Assembly: GCA_039808885.1 (NCBI GenBank)
Contig: JBDHTX010000020.1
Span: 14,992 to 78,991, forward strand
Source: Dongia_A sp039808885
GTDB taxonomy: Bacteria > Pseudomonadota > Alphaproteobacteria > Dongiales > Dongiaceae
Length of the DNA: 64,000 nt
Direction of reading: 5' to 3'
Shown: positions 36,708-45,167 of the stretch, in pieces
Layout: the number at the start of each line of letters is the position of its first letter
Numbering within the stretch: position 1 is the first letter of the stretch
Position numbers and translations under genes: made by a program
Notes under the pieces: generated by a model
Told to the model about the DNA's origin: nothing
The model's database searches: none
Seen by the model: the letters and a program-made list of their open reading frames with translations, nothing else

Positions 36708-37664
36708 CTAGCGGATGCCCTTCTTGCTCAGCACCATGATCTTCTCCACGTCGGTCGGGGAGATGGCGTTCGGCCCGGTATAGATGTTGTTGATCGGCAG
36801 CAGGCCGTATCTGGCGTTGAGCGTCAGCATGACCACCGGCAGGAAGCCCATCATGTATTGCTGGGCATCGAAGGAGAACAGCAGCTCCTTGTCGCTGAGC
36901 GAGGTCAGCGTGTCGCCGGAGACGTCGAAATTGCCGATCTTGTAGTTGCCGAGCGTCCCGCTGGCGCGCAGCGCGGCGACGACGTTGGTGGCCGAGGGCG
37001 CGCCAAGCGCCAGGATGCCGTCGACGTCCGGATGCGAGGCCAGATAGGCGTTGAGGCGGGCCGCGGTCTCCGTCGGGTCGAGGCTGATCTCCACCCGGTC
37101 GCCATTGCCGTTCATCGCCTCGATGAATCCGTCGCAGGCCGATTCATTCACCAGGTTGCCGGTCTCATGGTTGGCGCAAACGCCCTTCTTCACGCCGGCG
37201 GCGAGCAGCAGCTTGGCGGCGCGCTTGCCCTGCTCGAAGTAGCTGGTGGTGCCGACATAGAGCTTGAGGCCGAGCTTCTCCACCTGGTCCTCGCCGCTGT
37301 CGATGACGATGACGGGAATGCCGGCATCGGCGGCGGCCTTGACCGACTTGCCCAGCGCCTCGGCATCCGCGATGGACACGACCAGGCCCTGGACCTTCTG
37401 CGTCACCGCGGCGTCGATCATGCGCGACATGGCGACATAGTCGGTGGTCTGCGGCGCCTGGTAGGACACGTCCGCACCCATCAGCTTTGCGGCGTCATCG
37501 ACGCCCTTCTTCACCACGCTCCAATAGGTATCCGCCGATTGGCCGTGGGTGACGACCGCGATCTTGACCGGGTCGTCGGCCAAGGCCGGGGCGACGGCAA
37601 GGCCGGCGCCCGCCCCTAGTGCCAGAGCGCACAATGCCATCGTGAACCGACGCGTGACTTTCAT
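36708..37664 (-). CDS. Sugar ABC transporter substrate-binding protein
   Basis: This 318-residue periplasmic protein has a signal peptide (ALCALALGAGAGLAVAPALA) and a type I periplasmic binding fold of the RbsB class. It begins DDPVKIAVVTHGQSADTYWS, and has GLVVSIADAEALGKSVKAA and PVIVIDSGEDQ. The ATG at 37664 follows GGAGGAGGG and is preferred to the longer frame. It delivers the substrate to the permease and ATPase downstream. The ligand is probably a sugar or polyol, not determinable here. Confidence 0.94.
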   Translation of the reverse strand: MKVTRRFTMALCALALGAGAGLAVAPALADDPVKIAVVTHGQSADTYWSVVKKGVDDAAKLMGADVSYQAPQTTDYVAMSRMIDAAVTQKVQGLVVSIADAEALGKSVKAAADAGIPVIVIDSGEDQVEKLGLKLYVGTTSYFEQGKRAAKLLLAAGVKKGVCANHETGNLVNESACDGFIEAMNGNGDRVEISLDPTETAARLNAYLASHPDVDGILALGAPSATNVVAALRASGTLGNYKIGNFDVSGDTLTSLSDKELLFSFDAQQYMMGFLPVVMLTLNARYGLLPINNIYTGPNAISPTDVEKIMVLSKKGIR

Positions 37665-37769
37665 GATTCCCTCCTCCGTCTGGACGTTTGCGGCGCGGCC
37701 GCCTGCCGGCCGGGCCCCTTGTTCAGGCGTGGAACTCCCCATCCACGCCCCAATTCCTCCGCCGCTCTC

Positions 37770-38708
37770 CTACGCGCCCCGATAGGCGACGTTGCGCAGC
37801 AGCTCGACCGACTTCCGCACGCCCTCGAGCGGGTCGATCAGCGAATCCTCGTGCTCGATGGAAAGGACGTCGTCGTAGCCGGCCATGCGCAGGGCGGCGC
37901 AGAACTGGCGCCACCATTCCTCGCCATGGCCGAAGCCGAGCGTGACATAGTTCCAGGTGCGCGCGCCCACGTCGCTGGAGGGGCGGGTGTCAAGCACGCC
38001 GTCGATCCCGGCCGGGATCGGCTCGACGCGCGTATCCTTGGCGTGCACGTAGTAGATCGCGTCCCCCAGTGCCCGCACGGCGGCCAGCGGATCGGCGCCC
38101 ATCCACATCGGATGGCTCGGATCGTAATTGGCGCCGACCATCTCGCCCACCGCGTTGCGCAGGCGCGTGAGGGTCTGCGGGTTGTACACGGCCTGGGCGC
38201 CATGCAGCTCCAGGCAGATGCGCCGGATGCCGTTCTCGCGCGCCACGACCACCAGGTCCCGCCAGTAGGGGATCACGCACTCGTCCCACTGGTATTTCAG
38301 GATGGTCCGGCATTCCGGCGGCCATTCGGTGACGATCCAGTTGGGATTGGCGTCGCCGGGCCCACCCGGCAGGCCCGACATCATGACGATGCGGTCGATG
38401 CCGAGCAGCTGCGCGAGGCGGAAAGTCTTCAGCGTCACCGCGTGCTGGCGGGCGCCCTCGGCCCCGGGGAACAGCGGATTGCCGGAGCAGTTCAAAGCCG
38501 AGATGGTCATGCCGTGATCGGCGACCTTGGCCAGGAACTCGCGCCGCGCCGCGGCGCTTTCGATCAGGCGATCGAGCTCCAGATGCGGCGCCGTCGACCA
38601 GTTGCCGCAGGCGAATTCCAGGCATTCGATGCCGGTCTCCGCCGCCGCCTGCAGCATCGCCTCGAAGCCCAGATCCGGCAGGCTGTCGGTGAGCATTCCG
38701 ATCTTCAT
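37770..38708 (-). CDS. Sugar phosphate isomerase/epimerase family protein (TIM barrel)
   Basis: This 312-residue xylose isomerase-like TIM barrel protein has metal-binding segments such as RICLELHGAQAV, GANYDPSHPMWMGAD, YVHAKDTRV and LSIEHEDSLIDP. Relatives act on inositols or keto-sugars. It is the first gene of the minus-strand sugar cluster and the likely start of the transcript, with an AT-rich promoter region upstream. The start at 38708 has GAGGTG upstream and is preferred over longer in-frame extensions. Confidence 0.9.
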   Translation of the reverse strand: MKIGMLTDSLPDLGFEAMLQAAAETGIECLEFACGNWSTAPHLELDRLIESAAARREFLAKVADHGMTISALNCSGNPLFPGAEGARQHAVTLKTFRLAQLLGIDRIVMMSGLPGGPGDANPNWIVTEWPPECRTILKYQWDECVIPYWRDLVVVARENGIRRICLELHGAQAVYNPQTLTRLRNAVGEMVGANYDPSHPMWMGADPLAAVRALGDAIYYVHAKDTRVEPIPAGIDGVLDTRPSSDVGARTWNYVTLGFGHGEEWWRQFCAALRMAGYDDVLSIEHEDSLIDPLEGVRKSVELLRNVAYRGA

Positions 38709-38783
38709 GCGGCATACACCTCGCGGGGGCACATGACCGGAGAAGAACAATAATTCCGCAATCGAAGTCAAATGAAAAAATCA

Positions 38784-38798
38784 AAATTCGCAGAATTT
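38784..38798. promoter_or_regulatory. Candidate operator upstream of the sugar cluster
   Basis: AAATTC-GCA-GAATTT is a perfect 6+6 dyad in an AT-rich island, 76 bases before the sugar isomerase start. It is a plausible binding site for an unseen regulator of the cluster. The cluster itself encodes no regulator. Confidence 0.45.
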
Positions 38799-38893
38799 AT
38801 CAAGTAAAAACAATAGCCTATACTTGAATTGGCGCGCAGAAATACTGTCGCCGCCGAAGCAAATCGGGACGTGGGGCCACGACCAGTCAGCCT

Positions 38894-38910
38894 GAGTAGG
38901 GCGCCTACTC
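38894..38910. repeat. Short perfect inverted repeat
   Basis: GAGTAGG-GCG-CCTACTC is a 7+7 dyad in the gene-poor region. It could be an operator or a small hairpin. No gene or T-run is next to it. Confidence 0.35.
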
Positions 38911-39732
38911 CGGAACGACATCCGGCAGTCATCGCCGCGCGATCGAATTATGGCGGCGGAGAAATGTACGAGGCCGCGCCGAAATCATCCGAACAGATCG
39001 GTGCGGCAAGCGGAACGGAGCTTTGCAGGGGAAGGGCCGCCTTCGCGAGTCTCAGCGGCGGGGTCGGGCCGACGGCCGGGCCGGAGGCCGAGGGTCGCGC
39101 AGCAACGGATGACGAGAACATCCGGCGGCGCAGCGAGGACATCCTGCGATCGGCGCCGAGCGAATCACGCGGCGAGCAGGCGGCCGGACAGCTCAGCGGG
39201 GCGCAACCGCGGGCAACGCACCCTGCCGGGCCCGGCCAGCGCAAGGCGCCGGCCCGACTCCCGCCCCTGCGTCGGGAGAGACATTGAACACCATCGGCAC
39301 AAGGCTTGGACACTCGCACGCGCCTCACCGCCCCTCGGCTGCGGAATGAGGTATTATCACTCATGGCATGGAAAGTTGCCAAGCGCATTGCTGCCGGGCC
39401 CACGCTTGCAACAGGATGCATCCCGCGCGGCCGGCAGTACCGAGGCCGATGTTCCCGTCAATCACGCTCGCTCGGATAAATTCAAGCATCTCAAGAGGCT
39501 GAACGGCTTTCGGGCGGATGCGGCCGGGCCGGTCACGGCACGCAGGGGCAACGATTGCGGCGGGGCCGCGCTTGCAGCGGTTGTCGCCGACCGACCGGAT
39601 CGTGGCATCGCACCGCCGCTCGAGGCGCGCGGCGCTCCGCCGTTATCGATTGAAAAGACCTGCCGCGGATGCTTCGATCGGCCCTGCATCGCCGCATTCG
39701 CACGACCAGATTCATTCCGGGGAGCGTCAAGA

Positions 39733-40476
39733 ATGAACACCTCGCCACAGGCCGCCTTCGACCGCATGCAGCAACTGATGTCCTCCTCGCCGGTGCCGTC
39801 CATCTCCACGGAACTCCTGGTCACGGCCGATGGCGAACTGAACCGCGAGCTGAAGAGCTTCCTGTTCGATCCGCCGTCGGACCCCGGCCTGCTGAAGGGC
39901 AAGCGTATCGCGATCTGCTGCACCAACGGCGTGGAGGAGGTGGAGATCATCGGCGCCCAGCGTTGGCTCACGGAACATGGAGCCACGGTCCATGTCGTCT
40001 CGCCGCGCATTGGTGAATTCCACCCCACGCTCGGCCTGCGCTTCCCGCCGCAATGCGCCACCCATGTCCTCGCCATCCGCCTGATGGAGAATGCGGGCTG
40101 GCTGAAGATCGACCGCTACACCGATGAAGCCAGGGCCGCCGACTACGACGCGGTCCTCCTGCCGGGCGGCTGCTGGAACCCGGACGCGCTGCGCGCGGAC
40201 AAGCACGCCCGGGACTTCGTGCGCGCGATGTTCGAAGCCGGCAAGCCCACGACCGCGATCTGTCATGGCCAGTGGGTCATGGTCAGCGCGAAGATCCTGA
40301 AGGGCAAGCGCGCCACCGCAGTCTGGAACATCCAGATCGACCTCGAGAACGCGGGTGCGACGGTCCTGGACGAGCCCTGCGTGATCGACGGCAACCTGAT
40401 CACCGCGCGCTTCCCCTACGACCTGCCGCGCCTGATCAAGGCCATGGCGCAGCAGCTGGTGGCGGCGAAGGGCTGA
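39733..40476 (+). CDS. DJ-1/PfpI-family protein
   Basis: This 247-residue protein is of the class I glutamine amidotransferase-like fold. The nucleophile elbow is TTAICHGQWVMVS with Cys, preceded by VLLPGGCWNPDALRAD, the hallmark of PfpI/DJ-1 proteins. The N-terminal 55 residues before KGKRIAICCTNGVEEVE are an extension of unknown role. Members act as glyoxalases, deglycases or chaperones; the activity here is unknown. GGGGAG lies about nine bases before the ATG at 39733. The frame is open far upstream, but that part has no recognisable homology. Confidence 0.88.
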   Translation: MNTSPQAAFDRMQQLMSSSPVPSISTELLVTADGELNRELKSFLFDPPSDPGLLKGKRIAICCTNGVEEVEIIGAQRWLTEHGATVHVVSPRIGEFHPTLGLRFPPQCATHVLAIRLMENAGWLKIDRYTDEARAADYDAVLLPGGCWNPDALRADKHARDFVRAMFEAGKPTTAICHGQWVMVSAKILKGKRATAVWNIQIDLENAGATVLDEPCVIDGNLITARFPYDLPRLIKAMAQQLVAAKG

Positions 40477-40536
40477 TCGGCCTCGGCCATCGCCTGTCCG
40501 CGCGACAACCGGTGAGCCGCGACGGACGGCGGGAAC

Positions 40537-41544
40537 TCAGCCGAGCCAGACGCCCGGCGCTTGCGGGCCGGAGCGGAGATAGGCGCGCGCGCCGAACCGC
40601 GCCAGATGGCGCGGCAAGTCGCGCTCGGGATCCGGCAGCAACGCCGCCAGCGTCGACAAGCCGTCGGCGGTGGCCGCGGTCGGCGCCAGCACGCTCACCG
40701 AGCGGTCGCGCGCGGCGCAGGCAAGCCGCGTCGGGTCGATGATGTGGTTGAAGCGTCCGGACGCGTCGAACAGCAGGCCGCGCGCCGCCGAAGTGGCGAC
40801 CGCGCCGACGGTGATCTCGACTTCCTCGACGGATTGCGCGGCAACGCCCGGCGCCGCGAGGCCGATGCGCCAGCCGCTGCCGTCGGGCTTGCGGCCGAGC
40901 GCCAGGATCTCGCCCAGGTTGACCAGCGCCGGGCCGAAGCCCCGCGCCTGCAGCAGCCCGGCGACACGATCGCTGACATAGCCCTGGGCGATGCCGTTCA
41001 GGCTGACCTGCATGCCCGGCCGCGCCAAGGCGATGCGGTCGGCGGCGACAATCACGCCGCGGTGGTCGACCAAGGCGCGCGCGGCCGCCAGCATGGCTGC
41101 CGGCGGCCCGGCCGGATCGGCGCCCGGCTTGGCGAAGTGATCCGCCAGCAGCCTCCAGAGCGGCTGAATGGTCGGATCGAAGCAGCCGCCGCTAAGATCG
41201 CTCAGCTCCAGCGCCTGCGACAGCAGCGCCTGCAGCTCGACCGGCGGATCGACGAGCAGGCCATCGCGGTTGAGCCGGACCAGGGCCGAACCCGGTTGAT
41301 GCAGGCTGAAGATCGCTTCCAGCCGCGCCATCTCCGCCAGCGCCGCATCGATGGCGGTGGCGGCCTCGCCCCGGCTGGCCGCGTAGAGCGTCAGATCCGC
41401 CTTGGCGCCCAGCGCGATGCCCTGCCAGCGATAGGGCTCCGGCCCGCCGGCCTTGCCGGCGCTGCCGGCCAGCGGCAGGGCGGCGCTGGCGGCGAGGATC
41501 GTGATCACCCGCCGCCGCGTCCAGCGTTCGTCCAATACGATCAT
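40537..41544 (-). CDS. nosX: FAD:protein FMN transferase NosX (ApbE family)
   Basis: This 335-residue protein has a twin-arginine signal (TRRRVITILAASAALPLAGS) and an ApbE domain. Conserved segments are SGGCFDPTIQPLW, VSLNGIAQGYVSDRVAGLL, ALVNLGEILALG, and the C-terminal NHIIDP. ApbE enzymes transfer FMN from FAD to a Thr in exported flavoproteins; in nos clusters NosX is thought to load NosR, whose VDAISGATVTA motif is present here. AAGGAGGT lies five bases before the ATG. It is the last gene of the nos operon, 15 bases after nosL. Confidence 0.93.
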   Translation of the reverse strand: MIVLDERWTRRRVITILAASAALPLAGSAGKAGGPEPYRWQGIALGAKADLTLYAASRGEAATAIDAALAEMARLEAIFSLHQPGSALVRLNRDGLLVDPPVELQALLSQALELSDLSGGCFDPTIQPLWRLLADHFAKPGADPAGPPAAMLAAARALVDHRGVIVAADRIALARPGMQVSLNGIAQGYVSDRVAGLLQARGFGPALVNLGEILALGRKPDGSGWRIGLAAPGVAAQSVEEVEITVGAVATSAARGLLFDASGRFNHIIDPTRLACAARDRSVSVLAPTAATADGLSTLAALLPDPERDLPRHLARFGARAYLRSGPQAPGVWLG

Positions 41545-41559
41545 GGTCGACCTCCTTGC

Positions 41560-42072
41560 TCAGCCGTCGGCGCCGGGCTGGTCCACGGCCAGCGCCTTCG
41601 CTGCGGCGTCGAAATCGGCAACCTGGCCGCCGAACTGGCCGATAAAAGCCTGCGCCGCCTCGGCGGAGGCGAAGGGCACCGCCTCCTGCCCGCCCATCGC
41701 CGCGGTCTTGCTGCTGCCGACGACGAAGACGGCCTTGTGGATGTCGATCCAGGCGCCCGGCGCCGGCTTTTCCCAGCTGCCCTGGCTCATGTCATTGACG
41801 TAGAGCACCAGCAGGTCGCGCGGCTGCGCCAGTTCCGTCTCGAGAAAGACGAAGGCCTCGCTGGCCGAGGCGAACCAGAGCGGCTTGTCCTGCCCCTTGA
41901 TGAAGGCCTGGCCCTTCGGCCCCTCATGCTCGGGCAGCGACATGCGGCAGAAATAGGCGATGGCGTTCTCGTCCGGCTCCAGTGGCGCCGGCAAGGCAGC
42001 ACGGTCGCCGTCCGAGCAGCCCGGCAGCATCAGCAGGCCGGCAACGAGCAGGTGGCGCGCGAACCGCATCAT
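41560..42072 (-). CDS. nosL: Copper-binding lipoprotein NosL
   Basis: This 170-residue lipoprotein has a lipobox LLMLPGC after a short signal. NosL delivers Cu(I) for the assembly of the CuZ centre of NosZ; the segment AIAYFCRMSLPEHEGPKGQA contains the Cys/Met/His group expected to bind copper. Two consecutive ATGs start it; the first overlaps the nosY stop (ATGA). It acts in the periplasm, anchored to the membrane. Confidence 0.94.
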   Translation of the reverse strand: MMRFARHLLVAGLLMLPGCSDGDRAALPAPLEPDENAIAYFCRMSLPEHEGPKGQAFIKGQDKPLWFASASEAFVFLETELAQPRDLLVLYVNDMSQGSWEKPAPGAWIDIHKAVFVVGSSKTAAMGGQEAVPFASAEAAQAFIGQFGGQVADFDAAAKALAVDQPGADG

Positions 42073-42893
42073 GATTCACTCCTTGCGAAGCGCCACCCGG
42101 CCAGGCCCAACGGCAGCGCGATCCAGGCCAGCAGAGCGACCAGCAGCACCCAGGGTGCGAACTGCGCCTGTTCGCTCAGCCCCGCCATGCCGGAGAACTT
42201 CCGCACGTTCTCGAAGGCGGTCAGGTTGAGCAGGCGATAGATGTCGGCCGGGTTGGCCAGCAACAGGAAAGGAAAGACCCGGTCGTCGATCCAGCCCTTG
42301 GTGGCGACCAGGACGCCCATCAGGCCCAGGTCGTAGATGACCACGAAGACCAGCCACAGGCCGATCGAGATGCCGGCGGCCGTGCCGCGCTCGCGCACCG
42401 AGGCGCTGACCCAGTATGCCAGCGCCACGAAAGCAGCGCCCAGCAGGATCGAGCTCAGCAGCAGCACGCCGAAGGCGCGCCAGGATTCGGCATCGCTGCC
42501 GCCGAGGACCGCGAGCGCGATCCCCGCGCCGCCATAGCCGACGAGCGTGGCAATCGCCAGGATCGCGGTGTGGCCGAGAAACTTGCCGGCGATGATCTGG
42601 CGCTTGGTGATCGGGTAGGTGAGCAGCAGCAGCATGCAGCCGCGTTCCACCTCGCCGACGATGGCGTCGTACGAGATCAGGAGCGCGATCAGGGGCATCA
42701 GGAATATGGTGAGGCTCGACAGGCTGACCACGACCACCGCCATCGGCTTCACGTCGAGCTCGCCGGTGGGCGAGCTGCCGAGGAAGGTGAGCGCAAAGGC
42801 AAGGCCGGCCAGCAGCAGCGTGGCGCCGGCCACCCAGCGGTTGCGCAGGCCGTCGGTGATCTCCTTGCCGGCGACGACGAGAACGGCGCTCAT
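42069..42893 (-). CDS. nosY: ABC transporter permease NosY
   Basis: This 274-residue membrane protein has six hydrophobic segments (VAGATLLLAGLAFALTFLGS, VVVVSLSSLTIFLMPLIALL, and others) and the YDAIVGEVERGCMLLLLTYP region typical of ABC-2 type permeases in nos clusters. With NosF and NosD it forms the complex needed for CuZ maturation, probably handling sulfur for the cluster. It overlaps both neighbours by four bases. Confidence 0.95.
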   Translation of the reverse strand: MSAVLVVAGKEITDGLRNRWVAGATLLLAGLAFALTFLGSSPTGELDVKPMAVVVVSLSSLTIFLMPLIALLISYDAIVGEVERGCMLLLLTYPITKRQIIAGKFLGHTAILAIATLVGYGGAGIALAVLGGSDAESWRAFGVLLLSSILLGAAFVALAYWVSASVRERGTAAGISIGLWLVFVVIYDLGLMGVLVATKGWIDDRVFPFLLLANPADIYRLLNLTAFENVRKFSGMAGLSEQAQFAPWVLLVALLAWIALPLGLAGWRFARSES

Positions 42894-43849
42894 GATTCCT
42901 CCGGCGGCTCGGGACTGAAATGCCGATAGATGTCATCCAGGCCGGGATGGCTGATGTCGAGATTTGCGACCGCCGCGCCCAGGCCGGCCAGCCGCCGCAG
43001 GACATCCATCTTGTCGTCCACCCGGCATTGGACCTCCAGCGAACGGCCATCCTCGGCCAGGCGATGACGAAGGGCCAACCCATTGAGGGCGGCCAGCACC
43101 GGCCCCGCGCCCTGCGGCGCGGCAATTGTGAACCGCGCCGGCAGGTCCGCGCGCCGGCGCAACGCTTCCAGCGGCCCGAAGGCGGCAAGGCTCCCCCGGT
43201 TCATGATCGCGACCAGATCGGTGCGCGCCTCGAGCTCGGTCAGGATGTGCGAGGAGATGATGACCGTGGCGCCGCGATCCGACAGCTCGCGCATGATGCG
43301 GAAGAACTCGACGCGAGAAGCCGGATCGAGGCCGGTCGTCGGCTCGTCGAGCAGCATCAGTCGCGGCTCGCCCAGCAGCGCCTGGGCCAGGCCGAGGCGC
43401 TGCCGCATGCCCTTGGAATAGGTCTTCACCCGCCGATCGGCGGCGAAGGCGAGCCCGACCCGCTCCAGCAGCGCGTCGCCTTGCGCCGGCCTGGCGCCTT
43501 TCAGCCGGGCATAGAAGCGCAATGTCTGCGCACCGCTGAGCTCGTCATGGAAGGCGACGTTCTCCGGCAGGAAGCCGATATGGCGGCGATGCTCGAGGGG
43601 AGCGGTCGCCGGCTCGACCCCGAGCACGGACAGGCTGCCCGCGCTTGGCCGGATCAGGCCCAGGATCAGCTTCATCAGCGTGGTCTTGCCCGCGCCGTTA
43701 TGCCCGATCAAGGCCAGCGTCGAGCCCGGGGCGAGCGTCAAATCGACATGCTCGATCGCCGCGCTCCGCCCGTAATGCTTGGACAGGCCGTGCGCCACTA
43801 TCGCCGGCGCCGCCATCTCGAGGGTCGACATCTGGTCCATCGCGTTCAT
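42890..43849 (-). CDS. nosF: ABC transporter ATP-binding protein NosF
   Basis: This 319-residue ATPase has Walker A GHNGAGKTTLMKL, signature YSKGMRQRLGLAQALLG, Walker B LMLLDEPTTGLDP, and the H-loop ISSHILTELEARTD. It drives the NosDFY complex. The ATG at 43849 overlaps the nosD stop by four bases (MNAMDQM start); the longer upstream frame is ignored. The C-terminal 80 residues carry a small extra domain common in NosF. Confidence 0.95.
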   Translation of the reverse strand: MNAMDQMSTLEMAAPAIVAHGLSKHYGRSAAIEHVDLTLAPGSTLALIGHNGAGKTTLMKLILGLIRPSAGSLSVLGVEPATAPLEHRRHIGFLPENVAFHDELSGAQTLRFYARLKGARPAQGDALLERVGLAFAADRRVKTYSKGMRQRLGLAQALLGEPRLMLLDEPTTGLDPASRVEFFRIMRELSDRGATVIISSHILTELEARTDLVAIMNRGSLAAFGPLEALRRRADLPARFTIAAPQGAGPVLAALNGLALRHRLAEDGRSLEVQCRVDDKMDVLRRLAGLGAAVANLDISHPGLDDIYRHFSPEPPEES

Positions 43850-45162
43850 GAGCTCGAATCCGCGTTGCCGGCTTCCCACTCGATCGTGGCGGGAACCGGG
43901 GGCAGTTCGTGGGGAGCCGGGCCCGGCTCCATGCGGGGGAAGGAATCGACCACGCCGCCGGGATAGAGCGCCGGGAACTGGCTCTGCGCCGCGCGCAGCA
44001 GCTCCATGGCCGGGCTGGAAAGCAGCAATTTGGAAGACGGGTAGCGCCAGACCATCCAGTCGACCACGTTGTTGGGCCGATACGCCGTGTCGGCCACGCC
44101 GTCGCCATCCAGATCGAAAGCGGTGTTGTCGCTCCAGTAGTTGCCCAGCCGCCCGTCGGACCATTCGTAGACCTTGGTTCCCGAATAGCGCATCTGGATG
44201 TGGTTGCCGATGAAGGCATTCCCGGCGATCACGTTGCCATCCGAGCCGGTGACGTGGACCCCTACTTCGCAATTCTCGAAGCGATTGTTGGTGATCCTGT
44301 TCTGGAGCGCCAGGTACAGGAACAGGCACTTGCCGGCATTGCCATAGACATAGTTGCTCTCGACATCGGCCTTGCGCGCCGAATTCAGCATCAGGCCCTG
44401 GTCGCGGTCGCGCACCGAGATGTTGTCGGCCACCTTCAAACGGTCCGAATACATCAGCGCATAGCCGATGTGATTGCCGATCGACACGTTCCCGGTCACC
44501 GAGCCCTGCTTCGAGTACATGAAGTGCACCGCGAAGCGCAGATGCTCGAACCGGTTGTCGGCGATCACGTTGTCCTGGCCAAGCTGCATGAAGATGCCGT
44601 CCCGGCCGCCGGAGACCTCGTTGCGGGCGATCAGGGCGCCGCTGTTGTTCCAGGCGTGAATCCCGTTGCCGCGATTGTTCAGCCAGATGTCGTTGCGCCC
44701 GGTGATCCGGTTGTCGGTGACCCTGGCCCGCTTCGGACCATGCAGGGTGACGCCGAACAGGTTCTGGTCCAGCCAGTTGCGCTCGATCACGGGGTCGTCG
44801 GCCCCCTGCTCCACATAGACTCCCGCATCGATGCCGCTGCTGTCGGTGCCGGAACCGGTGATGTGCAGGCCGCGGATGACGACGCCGGCGGCCAGCACGC
44901 GGAATACGCTGCCCTGGCCATTGCCCTTGACGATGGTGGTGTCGGGCGAATCGCCCTCGATGGTCAGCGCCTTTTCGATCACCACCGGGCCGGCATGGGT
45001 TCCGGCCGCGAGGTGCAGGACATCGCCCGGCGCAGCGGCCGCCACCGCCTGCGCCAGGCCGTCGCCGCCCGGCGCAACCTCGATGGTCGCAGCGCCGGCG
45101 GCGGCGGACACGACACTCGCGAAGAGCGTCGCCGCGATCGCAATCGCTGTCCGCCGCCGCAT
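43846..45162 (-). CDS. nosD: Periplasmic copper-site maturation protein NosD
   Basis: This 438-residue protein has a signal peptide (AIAIAATLFASVVSAAAG) and right-handed beta-helix repeats of the carbohydrate-binding/CASH type, with repeated N-x-I/F units such as NNRGNGIHAWNNSGALIARN and ENCEVGVHVTGSDGNVIAGN. NosD works in the periplasm with NosFY in CuZ assembly. The ATG at 45162, five bases after the nosZ stop, directly precedes the signal peptide; the frame continues upstream without a better start. Confidence 0.94.
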   Translation of the reverse strand: MRRRTAIAIAATLFASVVSAAAGAATIEVAPGGDGLAQAVAAAAPGDVLHLAAGTHAGPVVIEKALTIEGDSPDTTIVKGNGQGSVFRVLAAGVVIRGLHITGSGTDSSGIDAGVYVEQGADDPVIERNWLDQNLFGVTLHGPKRARVTDNRITGRNDIWLNNRGNGIHAWNNSGALIARNEVSGGRDGIFMQLGQDNVIADNRFEHLRFAVHFMYSKQGSVTGNVSIGNHIGYALMYSDRLKVADNISVRDRDQGLMLNSARKADVESNYVYGNAGKCLFLYLALQNRITNNRFENCEVGVHVTGSDGNVIAGNAFIGNHIQMRYSGTKVYEWSDGRLGNYWSDNTAFDLDGDGVADTAYRPNNVVDWMVWRYPSSKLLLSSPAMELLRAAQSQFPALYPGGVVDSFPRMEPGPAPHELPPVPATIEWEAGNADSSS

Positions 45163-45167
45163 TGCGG

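Larger units (their letters stand above)
38709..39732. other. Gene-poor region of about 1 kb
   Basis: Bases 38750-38830 are AT-rich and probably hold the promoter of the sugar cluster. The rest is GC-rich, with open frames on both strands that show no recognisable domain, no good start and Arg/Ala/Pro-rich composition typical of non-coding GC-rich DNA. No tRNA or known RNA fold was recognised. It may be decayed sequence or hold an unrecognised RNA. Confidence 0.55.

Noticed and set aside
38829..39287. Possible 152-codon gene in the gene-poor region
   Set aside because: Starts with TTG, has no ribosome-binding site, and the product is Arg/Ala/Gly-rich without any recognisable motif.
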